From Edaphobacter sp. 12200R-103 (GTDB lineage: Bacteria; Acidobacteriota; Terriglobia; Terriglobales; Acidobacteriaceae): DNA of 64,000 nt. Both the position numbers and the translations under genes were made by a program. How positions within the stretch are numbered: position 1 is the first letter of the stretch; the number at the start of each line of letters is the position of its first letter. The DNA lies in NCBI RefSeq assembly GCF_010093025.1, contig NZ_CP048114.1:1364001-1428000 (forward strand), in the 5' to 3' direction. Positions 7,061 through 14,824 of the stretch are shown here, piece by piece. The notes under the pieces were generated by a model. It had not been told where the DNA came from. It did not search any database and saw only the letters and a list, made by a program, of their open reading frames with translations.

Positions 7061-8899
7061 ATGAAGAGGTCTGAACTGCTCAGGACGCGTCTGGCAGCTG
7101 CTGCTGTTCTGGCGGTGGCGTGTATTGGATTTGCCGCTGGAATCGCAAAAGCACAGGATGGTCCGCTGGGACCTCCGACGATGGCTCCGGAGCGCGGCCC
7201 CCAGACCGTGGAAGAGAGAAGCAAAACGCTGTCTGCGCTGCTGAATGACATATGGCAGGACCGTCTGAAGCACTCTCCTGAATATGCCTCCTTCCTGGGA
7301 GACAAGCGATACAACGATCAGTGGACTGACTATTCGGTGAAGGAAGTCAACGCCTCGCTGGAGCGCGGACGCGTCTTCCTGGACCGTCTGGCTGCGATTG
7401 ATGTAACTGGTCTGAAGCCGCAGGAGATCCTGTCGCGCGATCTGATGATCCGCGACCTGACCGATGTCCAGGAAGGCGCAGGCTTTAAGGAATGGGAGAT
7501 GCCCGTCAATCAGTTCACCGGCTTCCACACGGACATGGTGCAACTGGTCAGCAGCCTCTCCTTCGACACCGTTAAGGATTACGACGACTACATTACTCGT
7601 CTCAAGAAGGTTCCCACCGTCTTTTCGCAGAACATGACCAACATGCAGCTTGGGATGGATGAAAAGCGGGTTCCTCCCGCTTACCTCTTGGAGAAGGTGG
7701 TCACCCAGACCGAGGCGATTGCCTCACAGAAACCGGCTGACAGCCCTTTCGCTGAGCCGCTCAAGAAATTCCCGGCCAGCATCAGCGCGGCAGACCGCAA
7801 GCGGATCAGCGATGAGATGCTGGAGGCCATCTCCACAAACGTGCTTCCGTCCTATTCGCGTTTCGCGAGGTTTCTGAAGGCCCAGTATGTTCCTGCAGGA
7901 CGTAAGGATCCCGGAGTCTGGGCTCTGCCGGATGGGGATGCCTACTACGCCTTCCGGGTCCGCCAGAGCACGACCGAGGACAAGACTCCGGCGGAGATCC
8001 ACCAGATCGGCCTGGATGAGGTCAAGCGGGACGAGGCCGAGATGCTGGCCATCGTCAAAAAACTCGGTTTTCAGGACATCAAGAGCTTCAGCGCAGCGAT
8101 GAAGACGAATCCCAAGCTGCATCCTGTCTCCAAAGAAGCTTTGCTGGACGACTACAAGGGCTATATCGCAAAGATGGAGCCGAAGTTGCCTGAATTGTTC
8201 GGAACGCTACCCAAGGCAAAGCTCGAGGTACTTCCCGTCCCGGCGTACATTGAGAAGGACCAGGCCGCGGCCTACTACAATCCGGGCAGTCAGGACGGCA
8301 AGCGCCCCGGACGGGTATATGTGAATACTTACAACTTTGCTGAAAGGTCGCTGGCGCCCGTAGAGGCGGTCTCCTACCACGAAGGCATTCCAGGGCATCA
8401 CCTGCAAATCTCGATCGCGCAGGAGCTGACCGGGTTGCCCGAGTTCCGCAAGCAGGAGTACTTTACGGCCTACACCGAAGGCTGGGGCCTCTACAGTGAG
8501 CGACTGGGCAAGGACGTCGGTTTCTACCAGGATCCATACAGCGACTATGGCCGTCTGGAGGCCGACATCTGGCGGGCGATTCGCCTGGTGGTCGACACCG
8601 GAGTTCACTCGCAGCACTGGACCAGGCAGCAGATGGTGGACTACTTCCACGAACATTCGTCGATCGATGAACCCAACGTGCAGGCAGAGGTCGACCGCTA
8701 TATCGCATGGCCGGGGCAAGCCCTGGGCTACAAGATGGGACAGCTGAAGTTCCTGGAGCTGCGGCAGAAGGCCCAGCAGGCTCTGGGACCGAAATTTGAT
8801 ATCCGGCAGTTCCACGACGTTGTGCTCGATTCCGGCGCGCTCCCGATGGATATGCTGGAGAAGCAGGTCGATGCGTGGATCGCATCCAAACAAAAGTAA
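7061..8899 (+). CDS. Exported DUF885 family protein, putative metallopeptidase
   Basis: 612-residue protein with a clear Sec signal (MKRSELLRTRLAAAAVLAVACIGF... AKAQD), so it acts outside the cytoplasm. The DUF885 hallmark SYHEGIPGHHLQ lies near residues 439-449. The His/Glu/His arrangement resembles a zinc-peptidase site, and family members have been linked to peptidase activity. Other family blocks visible are YFTAYTEGWGLYSERLG and RAIRLVVDTGVHSQHWTRQQMVDYFHEH. The ATG at 7061 directly heads the signal peptide; a TTG six codons upstream is less likely. The substrate is unknown. Confidence 0.88.
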   Translation: MKRSELLRTRLAAAAVLAVACIGFAAGIAKAQDGPLGPPTMAPERGPQTVEERSKTLSALLNDIWQDRLKHSPEYASFLGDKRYNDQWTDYSVKEVNASLERGRVFLDRLAAIDVTGLKPQEILSRDLMIRDLTDVQEGAGFKEWEMPVNQFTGFHTDMVQLVSSLSFDTVKDYDDYITRLKKVPTVFSQNMTNMQLGMDEKRVPPAYLLEKVVTQTEAIASQKPADSPFAEPLKKFPASISAADRKRISDEMLEAISTNVLPSYSRFARFLKAQYVPAGRKDPGVWALPDGDAYYAFRVRQSTTEDKTPAEIHQIGLDEVKRDEAEMLAIVKKLGFQDIKSFSAAMKTNPKLHPVSKEALLDDYKGYIAKMEPKLPELFGTLPKAKLEVLPVPAYIEKDQAAAYYNPGSQDGKRPGRVYVNTYNFAERSLAPVEAVSYHEGIPGHHLQISIAQELTGLPEFRKQEYFTAYTEGWGLYSERLGKDVGFYQDPYSDYGRLEADIWRAIRLVVDTGVHSQHWTRQQMVDYFHEHSSIDEPNVQAEVDRYIAWPGQALGYKMGQLKFLELRQKAQQALGPKFDIRQFHDVVLDSGALPMDMLEKQVDAWIASKQK

Positions 8900-8926
8900 A
8901 GGATGCATGTCTGGTAGCCTTTTGAG

Positions 8927-9781
8927 ATGAGCGAAGAAACGTATGAAGCGATAGCGCCGACCCCGGCGATGCCTAACCTTCGTGTGGCAATCCTGGGCAC
9001 CGGCAAGATGGGCGGCATCCTTCTGCAGGCTTTTCTGAAGAACAACCTGCTGGGTCCCGACCAGATCTTTGCCACGGTGCATCATCCGGAACGGGCGCAA
9101 GCTCTCTCGGTGCAGTATGGCATCGAGATGACGACTGACAATCTTGCCGCGGCCAGTCAGGCCGACGTTATCCTGCTGGGGGTAAAGCCCGTGCAGGTGC
9201 CCGCTCTGATCGAAGAGATTCGTCCGGCGTTGTCCCCGCAAAAGGTGGTGATCTCCATTGCGGCTTCCGTAAAGACGCGGAGCATCGAAGACGCCGCAGG
9301 ATGCGAGCTTGCCGCCATTCGCGCCATGCCCAACACTCCGGCCATGCTGGCCGCAGGCGTCACGGCGCTCTGTGGAGGCAGGTTCGTCACCGAGGAGCAG
9401 ATGGACATCGCCCAGCGAATCTTCCAGACGGTAGGCCGTACCGTCGTCGTGGACGAGAAGCACATGGATGCAGTGACCGGGCTCTCCGGCTCTGGGCCGG
9501 CGTTCCTCTACATCATCATCGAGGCCCTGGCCGAAGCGGGCGTAAACGTGGGTCTGCCCCGGGATATAGCGACACTCCTCGCAGCACAGACTACGCTGGG
9601 TTCTGCGCGCATGGTGCTCGAGACCGGTTATCACCCGGCGCTGCTGAAGGACGCGGTGACTACGCCTGCAGGGTGTACGGTAGACGGCATCCTGGAGCTT
9701 GAAGAAGGCGGCTTGCGCGTAACCCTGATCAAGGCCGTCAAGAGGGCGACCCAGCGTGCGCGCGAGCTGGCCAACGGCTGA
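8927..9781 (+). CDS. proC: Pyrroline-5-carboxylate reductase
   Basis: Last enzyme of proline synthesis, reducing pyrroline-5-carboxylate with NAD(P)H. A Rossmann start VAILGTGKMGGILLQAFLKN follows a short N-terminal leader of about 17 residues. RAMPNTPAMLAAGVTALCGG and the C-terminal signature GLSGSGPAFLYIIIEALAEAGVNVGLPRDIA with TTPAGCTVDGILELEEGGLR are complete. 284 residues is normal. It lies 27 bases after the DUF885 gene on the same strand and 65 bases before ctaA, so it may be cotranscribed, but no functional link is evident. Confidence 0.96.
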   Translation: MSEETYEAIAPTPAMPNLRVAILGTGKMGGILLQAFLKNNLLGPDQIFATVHHPERAQALSVQYGIEMTTDNLAAASQADVILLGVKPVQVPALIEEIRPALSPQKVVISIAASVKTRSIEDAAGCELAAIRAMPNTPAMLAAGVTALCGGRFVTEEQMDIAQRIFQTVGRTVVVDEKHMDAVTGLSGSGPAFLYIIIEALAEAGVNVGLPRDIATLLAAQTTLGSARMVLETGYHPALLKDAVTTPAGCTVDGILELEEGGLRVTLIKAVKRATQRARELANG

Positions 9782-9846
9782 TCGTGCAGCTTTGTGCGGT
9801 ATCCGGCAGCGCGCTGTAATCGCTGCCGGGATCGTAGAATAGAGCC

Positions 9847-10797
9847 ATGGCGACAGCATCGACCTCTGCGGTTCCGGTACGGCAGCCTTCGCGTCTGCTG
9901 GGGGCGTTCGCGTGGGTCGTGGTGGGGTATAACATCCTCGTCGTCCTGTGGGGAGCAGTCGTTCGCGCCACCGGATCAGGAGCCGGATGCGGAAAAGCCT
10001 GGCCGCTTTGCAACGGAGATTTCGTCCCACATCATCCCCGCCTGGCAACCATCATCGAATTTACTCACCGCTCCATGAGCGGCATATGTACGGTTCTGAT
10101 TGTTGCACTGGCGGTGTGGGTCTTCCGCGCGACAACTGCCGGGGATCGGGCCCGGAAGAGCGCAATCGCCTCGGTCTTCTTCCTGGTTACGGAAGCCTTG
10201 CTTGGAGCAGCACTCGTTCTGGGTGGCTGGGTCGACCACAATATCTCGGCCGCACGCGTCATCATGCAGTCGATCCACTTCACCAACACCATGCTGCTGC
10301 TGGCGGCACTGGGTGTGACCGCGTGGTGGATCAGCCGGCGCGATCATACGAGCAGCAAGACACGTGCAGAAGGCACTTTAGTGTGGCCAGCATGGATCGC
10401 CGCGATCTCGACCATCGTCGTAGGGGCGACAGGAGCCGTCGCCGCATTGGCCGACACCCTCTTCCCTTCTCCATCTCTGCGCGAGGCTCTTGCAGCGGAT
10501 TTTGCCACCTCCGCTCCATTGTTGGTACGAATGCGCTGGATCCATCCGGCATCGGCTTTGGTGGGTCTCTGCTGCGTTCTCTGGCTTGCTCTGCGCGTCC
10601 GGTCGAAGCTCAGCGGAACCGTAGTTGCGCTTCTAGCCCTGCAGATCCTTCTTGGGATCGTGGATGTTCTTACGCTGGCTCCTACCTGGATGCAGATCGT
10701 GCATCTGCTCGTGGCAGACATTTACTGGATCGCACTGGTGGCCTTGGTAGGGGATACGATATGGCCCGCCAGTCGGCGGGCCTTGAGCGCTGCATAA
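9847..10797 (+). CDS. ctaA: Heme A synthase, COX15/CtaA family
   Basis: Polytopic inner-membrane enzyme that oxidises the C8 methyl of heme O to give heme A for aa3-type cytochrome oxidases. The 316-residue chain has about eight hydrophobic segments. Conserved heme-ligand histidines are seen in EFTHRSMSG, QSIHFTNTMLLLAALG, RWIHPASALVGL and QIVHLLVADIYWIALV. The early VVRATGSGAGCGKAWPLCNG contains the Cys pair typical of CtaA. This implies an aerobic respiratory chain with a heme A oxidase. No ctaB or cox genes are in the window. Confidence 0.93.
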   Translation: MATASTSAVPVRQPSRLLGAFAWVVVGYNILVVLWGAVVRATGSGAGCGKAWPLCNGDFVPHHPRLATIIEFTHRSMSGICTVLIVALAVWVFRATTAGDRARKSAIASVFFLVTEALLGAALVLGGWVDHNISAARVIMQSIHFTNTMLLLAALGVTAWWISRRDHTSSKTRAEGTLVWPAWIAAISTIVVGATGAVAALADTLFPSPSLREALAADFATSAPLLVRMRWIHPASALVGLCCVLWLALRVRSKLSGTVVALLALQILLGIVDVLTLAPTWMQIVHLLVADIYWIALVALVGDTIWPASRRALSAA

Positions 10798-10800
10798 AGC

Positions 10801-10838
10801 AGAGGGACCATCTGCAGAAGGCCCCTCTCTCATTAATT
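10801..10838. terminator. Hairpin between ctaA and the LEA-like gene
   Basis: AGAGGGACC (10801-10809) pairs with GGCCCCTCT (10820-10828), with one A-C mismatch and a 10-base loop. The following bases, CTCATTAATTT, are moderately T-rich. The two flanking genes converge on it, so it probably stops transcription from ctaA and perhaps from the other side. Confidence 0.5.
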
Positions 10839-10852
10839 TAGATTCTGGATTC

Positions 10853-11173
10853 CTACTTCCCGGTAACTTTGTCGGCAGCCTTCTCCGTTCCATCCTTGGT
10901 TTTGTGGTAGGCCTTCTTTGTGCCCGATTTGGTCTTGTCGTAGGCCTTTTCCGTTCCGTCCGCGGTCTTGTCGTAGGCTTTCTCGGTTCCGTTCTTGGTC
11001 TTGTGATAGACCTTCTTCGTACCCTTAGTGACACCATGAGCAGTATCCTGCGCGGCGGACTTGGTCTCATGACCAGCCTTCTTCATGTCCTGCGATGCGT
11101 CCTGAGCGAATGCAGTGAGAGAAAAACACGTTGCAAGCGTGAGGGTGATCATTCCAAATTTAGCGATCTTCAT
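10853..11173 (-). CDS. Exported small protein made of 11-residue LEA-like repeats
   Basis: 106-residue protein with a Sec signal (MKIAKFGMITLTLATCFSLTAFA, cleavage near 23). The mature part is Lys/Thr/Gly/Asp-rich and almost wholly polar. From about residue 47 to 101 there are five head-to-tail 11-residue units, such as KTKNGTEKAYD, KTADGTEKAYD and KTKDGTEKAAD. This spacing and composition resemble group 3 LEA proteins, which are unstructured hydrophilic helices linked to desiccation or osmotic protection, but Gly in each unit is not typical. A GGAG ribosome site precedes the ATG. It lies downstream of the ECF sigma operon on the same strand, so stress control is plausible but unproved. Function is inferred only from composition. 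Confidence 0.75.
   Translation of the reverse strand: MKIAKFGMITLTLATCFSLTAFAQDASQDMKKAGHETKSAAQDTAHGVTKGTKKVYHKTKNGTEKAYDKTADGTEKAYDKTKSGTKKAYHKTKDGTEKAADKVTGK
10871..11035 (-). repeat. 33-bp coding tandem repeat, five units
   Basis: Coding repeat of the preceding entry: five units of 33 bases encode the 11-residue motif with the core GT(E/K)KAY(D/H)KT. Units differ by several bases, so the array is old rather than freshly amplified. Tyr is replaced by Ala in the last unit. Confidence 0.7.
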
Positions 11174-11270
11174 CGTTTCATTCTCCTGCCATACCCTGCT
11201 TTAAAGGGGTGGTCTGGTAGCACTATAGACGGACGCGATTTGAAGCGCTAGAGCGGATTTTTGGCATCGG

Positions 11271-11465
11271 TTAATTGGAGCCTGGCGCCTCTCGAAGAAG
11301 CTGGTTTTTGAGAAGCAATTCCGACACCAGGCGCTGCAGCCTGAGGTTTTCTGTCTCCAGCGCTGCAATGCGAGTCTGGAAGGACTCAGGCAGTGACAGG
11401 TGATTTCGAGCCTCTGGGCTTGTTGGAGGATCAGCAACAGATTCCTGGCGCTCTTCGTATGTCAT
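11271..11465 (-). CDS. Small coiled-coil protein, unknown
   Basis: 64-residue product. Its C-terminal half, TRIAALETENLRLQRLVSELL, has leucines and isoleucines at heptad spacing, a short leucine-zipper-like coiled coil. The N-terminal part is polar. The ATG at 11465 has GGAG 9 bases upstream; two further ATGs up to 11483 lack a ribosome site. It begins 28 bases after the end of the small membrane protein, on the same strand, as a likely third gene of the ECF sigma operon. I do not recognise a family. A different overlapping frame here looks like a shadow. Confidence 0.5.
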   Translation of the reverse strand: MTYEERQESVADPPTSPEARNHLSLPESFQTRIAALETENLRLQRLVSELLLKNQLLREAPGSN

Positions 11466-11493
11466 CAGGTATATCTCCATCAAGGAACACAGC

Positions 11494-11832
11494 TTACGAA
11501 TGTGCTTCGTTGTCCGCGGCTGAACCGGCTGGCCTCCAACCGCATCGAATGCCCTGCCGAAAACGCATACGTTCCTCAGGGGTCATCTGTTCGAGGCGCT
11601 CCTTCATCCGGCCACGCCACCGCTGACCACCGCCACGACGATGAAACCCGCCAAAGAGAATCCTGGCTAACAGGAACAAGCCGACAGCCTGCCAGAAGGT
11701 AATCGCATGCCAGCCAAAGATCGGAGGCATCAGCACGTTCCAGAGCCCCTTCACGAGAAATCCCAACGCAGTTCCTGCAACAACGGCGAACAACAGGCCC
11801 TTGCAGATCTTTTCGAGCTTATGCGAATGCAT
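11494..11832 (-). CDS. Small two-helix membrane protein in the ECF sigma operon
   Basis: 112-residue protein. Two hydrophobic segments (ICKGLLFAVVAGTALGFLVKGLW and FWQAVGLFLLARILFGGF) are followed by a basic, Arg/Gly-rich cytoplasmic-type tail with MTPEERMRFRQGIRCG. An ATG at 11868 overlaps the sigma gene stop as ATGA, but the ATG at 11832 has a strong AAGGAG about 7 bases upstream and is the better start. Position directly after an ECF sigma gene suggests a partner such as a membrane anti-sigma or effector. It lacks a recognisable zinc-binding anti-sigma domain, so this is inference. The tail is not homologous to anything I can name. Confidence 0.7.
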   Translation of the reverse strand: MHSHKLEKICKGLLFAVVAGTALGFLVKGLWNVLMPPIFGWHAITFWQAVGLFLLARILFGGFHRRGGGQRWRGRMKERLEQMTPEERMRFRQGIRCGWRPAGSAADNEAHS

Positions 11833-11864
11833 ATCGTTCTCCTTCTCACATCTCAGGGCGAAGC

Positions 11865-12521
11865 TCATGCACCGCCTCCGAAATCTTCATAAATACTCTC
11901 CAAACGATGCCGCAGATGTTGGACGGCATATCGCTTGCGTGAGAGCAGTGTGTTGATGCCGATGCCGGTCTCAGCGGCATATTCCTTGAAGCTTGTTCCT
12001 AAAACCTCATGGGCGACAAAGATCTCACGCTGCTCGGCCGGAAGTTCCTCGATCGCATCCTCCAATGCTTCAAGAAGCACTTTGCGAGCATAAGCGGCGT
12101 CGGGTCCGTCCCCAGCCGAGGGCAAGAGGTCTTCCAGCGCAACAGGAGGGTCCTCCCCGTCAGAGACAGTGCAATCACTGAGGGATTGCGTGCGCCGCCG
12201 GCGGAACAGATCCACAATCCGATTGCGCGCCACGCGAAAGAGCCACCCGGTCACATGCTCGATCGGTTTCATCATCCGGTAGGCCTCAAGCAGCTCGAAG
12301 AAGACGTCCTGAAGGATATCTTCGGCTTCTCCGGAGTCAGCCACATAACGGCGGATGAAACCGCGTAGGCGCGAACGATCCCGCTCCATCGCCTCTGAAA
12401 AGAGCCGATCCTGCTCAGGTACGTCCCAACCGTCCATGTGGCTTAACGTCATCTGCTGCAAAGACGCTTCAGGGCCCTGATTTATTGTGCCGGAATGCGA
12501 GATATTTTCGAAAAGCAACAT
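11865..12521 (-). CDS. ECF-type RNA polymerase sigma factor
   Basis: 218-residue sigma-70 family protein with only regions 2 and 4. Region 2 contains LRGFIRRYVADSGEAEDILQDVFFELLEAYRMM and the -10-binding helix VTGWLFRVARNRIVDLFRRRR. Region 4 contains IEELPAEQREIFVAHEVLGTSFKEYAAETGIGINTLLSRKRYAVQHLR, the -35-binding helix-turn-helix. The N-terminus has about 35 extra residues; an internal ATG at 12452 could be the true start, but neither start has a convincing ribosome site. It is divergent from ppk and heads an operon with the membrane and coiled-coil genes. Signal and regulon are unknown. The LEA-like gene downstream is a candidate target. Confidence 0.92.
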   Translation of the reverse strand: MLLFENISHSGTINQGPEASLQQMTLSHMDGWDVPEQDRLFSEAMERDRSRLRGFIRRYVADSGEAEDILQDVFFELLEAYRMMKPIEHVTGWLFRVARNRIVDLFRRRRTQSLSDCTVSDGEDPPVALEDLLPSAGDGPDAAYARKVLLEALEDAIEELPAEQREIFVAHEVLGTSFKEYAAETGIGINTLLSRKRYAVQHLRHRLESIYEDFGGGA

Positions 12522-12576
12522 TTGCCGGATTCTTCACATTCAGAGAGAGAAGGTGCGGTAATCTCATAGACCTCAT

Positions 12577-14748
12577 ATGACTGCTGGAAAGAAAAGCGCG
12601 AAACCTAAGACAGATATTCCATCTCAGAAGTTCGCTCATGGCCCGGTTGCGGAAGACAGGTTTCTGGATCGCGACGAGTCATGGATGAAGTTCAATCAAC
12701 GCGTTCTGGAGGAGGCCGAGGACTCGGACAATCCACTGTTGGAACGGGTCAAATTCCTGGCCATCACAGCGAGCAACCTGGACGAATTCTTCGAGATCCG
12801 GGTCGCCGGAACGCTGCAGCGCATCGAAGACGGCTACAGTCAGCCTGCTCTTCCGGACGAAGGCGGTCTCACTCCTCAGGAGCGACTGGACCGGCTCAGC
12901 GAGCGCATCGTACAGTTTGTCGAGGCGCAATATCAGTGCTGGACGGCTCTTCTGCTGCCAGCCCTGCAGAAGGAGAAGATCCGCGTTCTTCGTTGGGAGG
13001 ACCTGGACGAAAAGGCGCGCGCTCGTGCCCTGCAGTTCTATGCCGAAGAAGTCGATCCGTTGCTGACCCCCGTCACCATCGATCCTTCGCACCCCTTTCC
13101 CCGCGTGCTTAACAAGGCCCTTTGCGTGGGCTTGCTACTGCGTCACAAACGTCGGCAGGCCGGTACTCGAAACGTACCTGCAGCCTTGGGAGTGGTCACA
13201 GTGCCGAGGTCGTTGCCGCGCCTGATTTCCCTGCCGAGCGAAGATGGGTTCGTGGACTTCATCATGCTGCATGAGTTGATCGAGTCCCAGGCCGAGAAGA
13301 TGTTTCGTGGCTATGAGGTGCTGGCACGCGCCGCCTTTCGCGTAACCCGCAACAGTAACCTGTACATGCAGGAGGAAGAGTCGCGATCGATTCTTGAGAG
13401 CGTGCGAACAGAGCTGCACAACCGCCGCAAAGGAGCTGCAGTACGGCTTGAGATTGAGAACAGCGCGCCGGAAGAGATGATCGAGCGGCTGCGGACCAAC
13501 TTCGAGCTTGACCCCTGGCAGGTATTTCGCACCGATGGCCCGGTGAATCTATCGCGGCTGATGAATCTATACTCCGAGATCAAGAAGCCTGCGCTTAAGT
13601 TTGTTCCATTCGCAGGCAAAGAGTTCCGGCTCAGCAGCAAGTCCACGGATATCTTTGACGAGCTGAGAAAACGGGACGCCATGTTGCACCACCCGTTCGA
13701 TTCGTACTCGGCAGTCGAAAGCTTTATCGAAGCAGCCGCGATGGACCTGAATGTGATCTCGATGAAGCAGACGCTTTATCGGACGAGCAAGGACTCCCCC
13801 ATCTTCCGCGCTCTGATCGAAGCGGCGCAAAGCAAGGACGTAACCGTCGTGGTGGAGCTGATGGCGCGCTTCGACGAAGACTCGAACATCCGCTGGGCGC
13901 GCGAACTGGAAGACGCCGGCGTAGGCGTCTATCACGGCATCTATGGCTATAAGACGCATTGCAAACTGGCTCTGCTGGTCCGCCGCGATCCAGATGGAGT
14001 GGTACGGCGATATGCCCATCTCGGCACAGGCAACTACAACCCGGTAACGGCGCGTTTCTACACCGACATTAGCCTGCTGACATCGCGGATCGAGCTGACG
14101 GCAGCCATTCAGAAGGTCTTCAACTATCTGACCGCCGAGACCGAGATGACCAACTACGACCCCCTGCTGGTCGCACCCATTACACTGGCCGACCGTCTTG
14201 TTGCTTTGATTGAGCGAGAAGCCGGGCATGCAAAGGCGGGTAAGCCAGCAGCCATCATCGCCAAGATGAACGGCCTGCTCGATCGCCGGACGATCGAAGC
14301 GCTCTATGAGGCCTCCCAGGCTGGCGTGGAGATCGACCTGATCGTGCGCGGCATGTGCTCGCTGCGGCCGGGGATCAAGGGGCTCAGCGAAAAAATTCGC
14401 GTCCGGAGCATCGTAGGGCGTTTCCTGGAGCACAGCCGCATCTTCTCCTTTGCCAACGGTGGCGAAGACGAGATCTACTGCGGCAGCGCCGACTGGATGC
14501 CCCGCAACCTGGTCGAACGCTGCGAGGTCGTCTTCCCCGTCACCCAGCCTGACCTGAAGAAGCGCCTGCGCGACGAGATTCTGAAGGCCTATCTGGATGA
14601 CAACACGAAGGCCCGCCTGCTGCAGTCCAACGGAGAATACGTTCGGGCACCAAAGGGCAGCACCTCATTTTCGGCCCAGGATTACCTGATGAGCCTGGCC
14701 GAGACCACTGAAGAAAAGGTTCCGATCAGGAAACTCGCTGGAGATTAA
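12577..14748 (+). CDS. ppk1: Polyphosphate kinase 1
   Basis: Reversible enzyme that makes inorganic polyphosphate from ATP. The 723-residue chain has the PPK1 N domain (RFLDRDESWMKFNQRVLEEAEDSDNPLLERVKFLAITASNLDEFFEIRV), the middle domain and two phospholipase-D-like catalytic domains. The autophosphorylated histidine is in YGYKTHCKLALLVRR (His461, equivalent to E. coli His435). The second conserved histidine is in FLEHSRIFSFANGGEDEIYCGSADWMPRNLVERCE (His619). Length is normal. It is a single-gene unit ended by a perfect 13-bp hairpin. Confidence 0.97.
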   Translation: MTAGKKSAKPKTDIPSQKFAHGPVAEDRFLDRDESWMKFNQRVLEEAEDSDNPLLERVKFLAITASNLDEFFEIRVAGTLQRIEDGYSQPALPDEGGLTPQERLDRLSERIVQFVEAQYQCWTALLLPALQKEKIRVLRWEDLDEKARARALQFYAEEVDPLLTPVTIDPSHPFPRVLNKALCVGLLLRHKRRQAGTRNVPAALGVVTVPRSLPRLISLPSEDGFVDFIMLHELIESQAEKMFRGYEVLARAAFRVTRNSNLYMQEEESRSILESVRTELHNRRKGAAVRLEIENSAPEEMIERLRTNFELDPWQVFRTDGPVNLSRLMNLYSEIKKPALKFVPFAGKEFRLSSKSTDIFDELRKRDAMLHHPFDSYSAVESFIEAAAMDLNVISMKQTLYRTSKDSPIFRALIEAAQSKDVTVVVELMARFDEDSNIRWARELEDAGVGVYHGIYGYKTHCKLALLVRRDPDGVVRRYAHLGTGNYNPVTARFYTDISLLTSRIELTAAIQKVFNYLTAETEMTNYDPLLVAPITLADRLVALIEREAGHAKAGKPAAIIAKMNGLLDRRTIEALYEASQAGVEIDLIVRGMCSLRPGIKGLSEKIRVRSIVGRFLEHSRIFSFANGGEDEIYCGSADWMPRNLVERCEVVFPVTQPDLKKRLRDEILKAYLDDNTKARLLQSNGEYVRAPKGSTSFSAQDYLMSLAETTEEKVPIRKLAGD

Positions 14749-14776
14749 GAGGCTTTCCAGTCCAGACCAAATAGAA

Positions 14777-14815
14777 AAGGCCATTCCAGCAGAAGCACTG
14801 GAATGGCCTTCATCT
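14777..14815. terminator. Bidirectional terminator between ppk1 and the S53 gene
   Basis: AAGGCCATTCCAG (14777-14789) pairs perfectly with CTGGAATGGCCTT (14798-14810) over an 8-base loop. CATCTTTTA follows on the plus strand, and a run of A precedes it, giving CCTTTTCTAT on the minus strand. The convergent genes ppk1 and the S53 peptidase share it. Confidence 0.8.
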
Positions 14816-14824
14816 TTTAGTCCG

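Noticed and set aside
8207..10048. Very long minus-strand open frame (613 codons) over DUF885, proC and ctaA
   Set aside because: It runs antisense to three strongly supported genes, is Arg/Gly/Leu-rich without any known motif, and crosses gene boundaries. High-GC codon bias produces such shadows.
11201..11437. 78-codon alternative frame overlapping the small coiled-coil gene
   Set aside because: Lacks a ribosome site and has no regular structure. The other frame has GGAG spacing and heptad leucines.
13567..14433. 288-codon minus-strand open frame inside ppk1
   Set aside because: Overlaps PPK1 catalytic domains on the opposite strand and shows no family motif.
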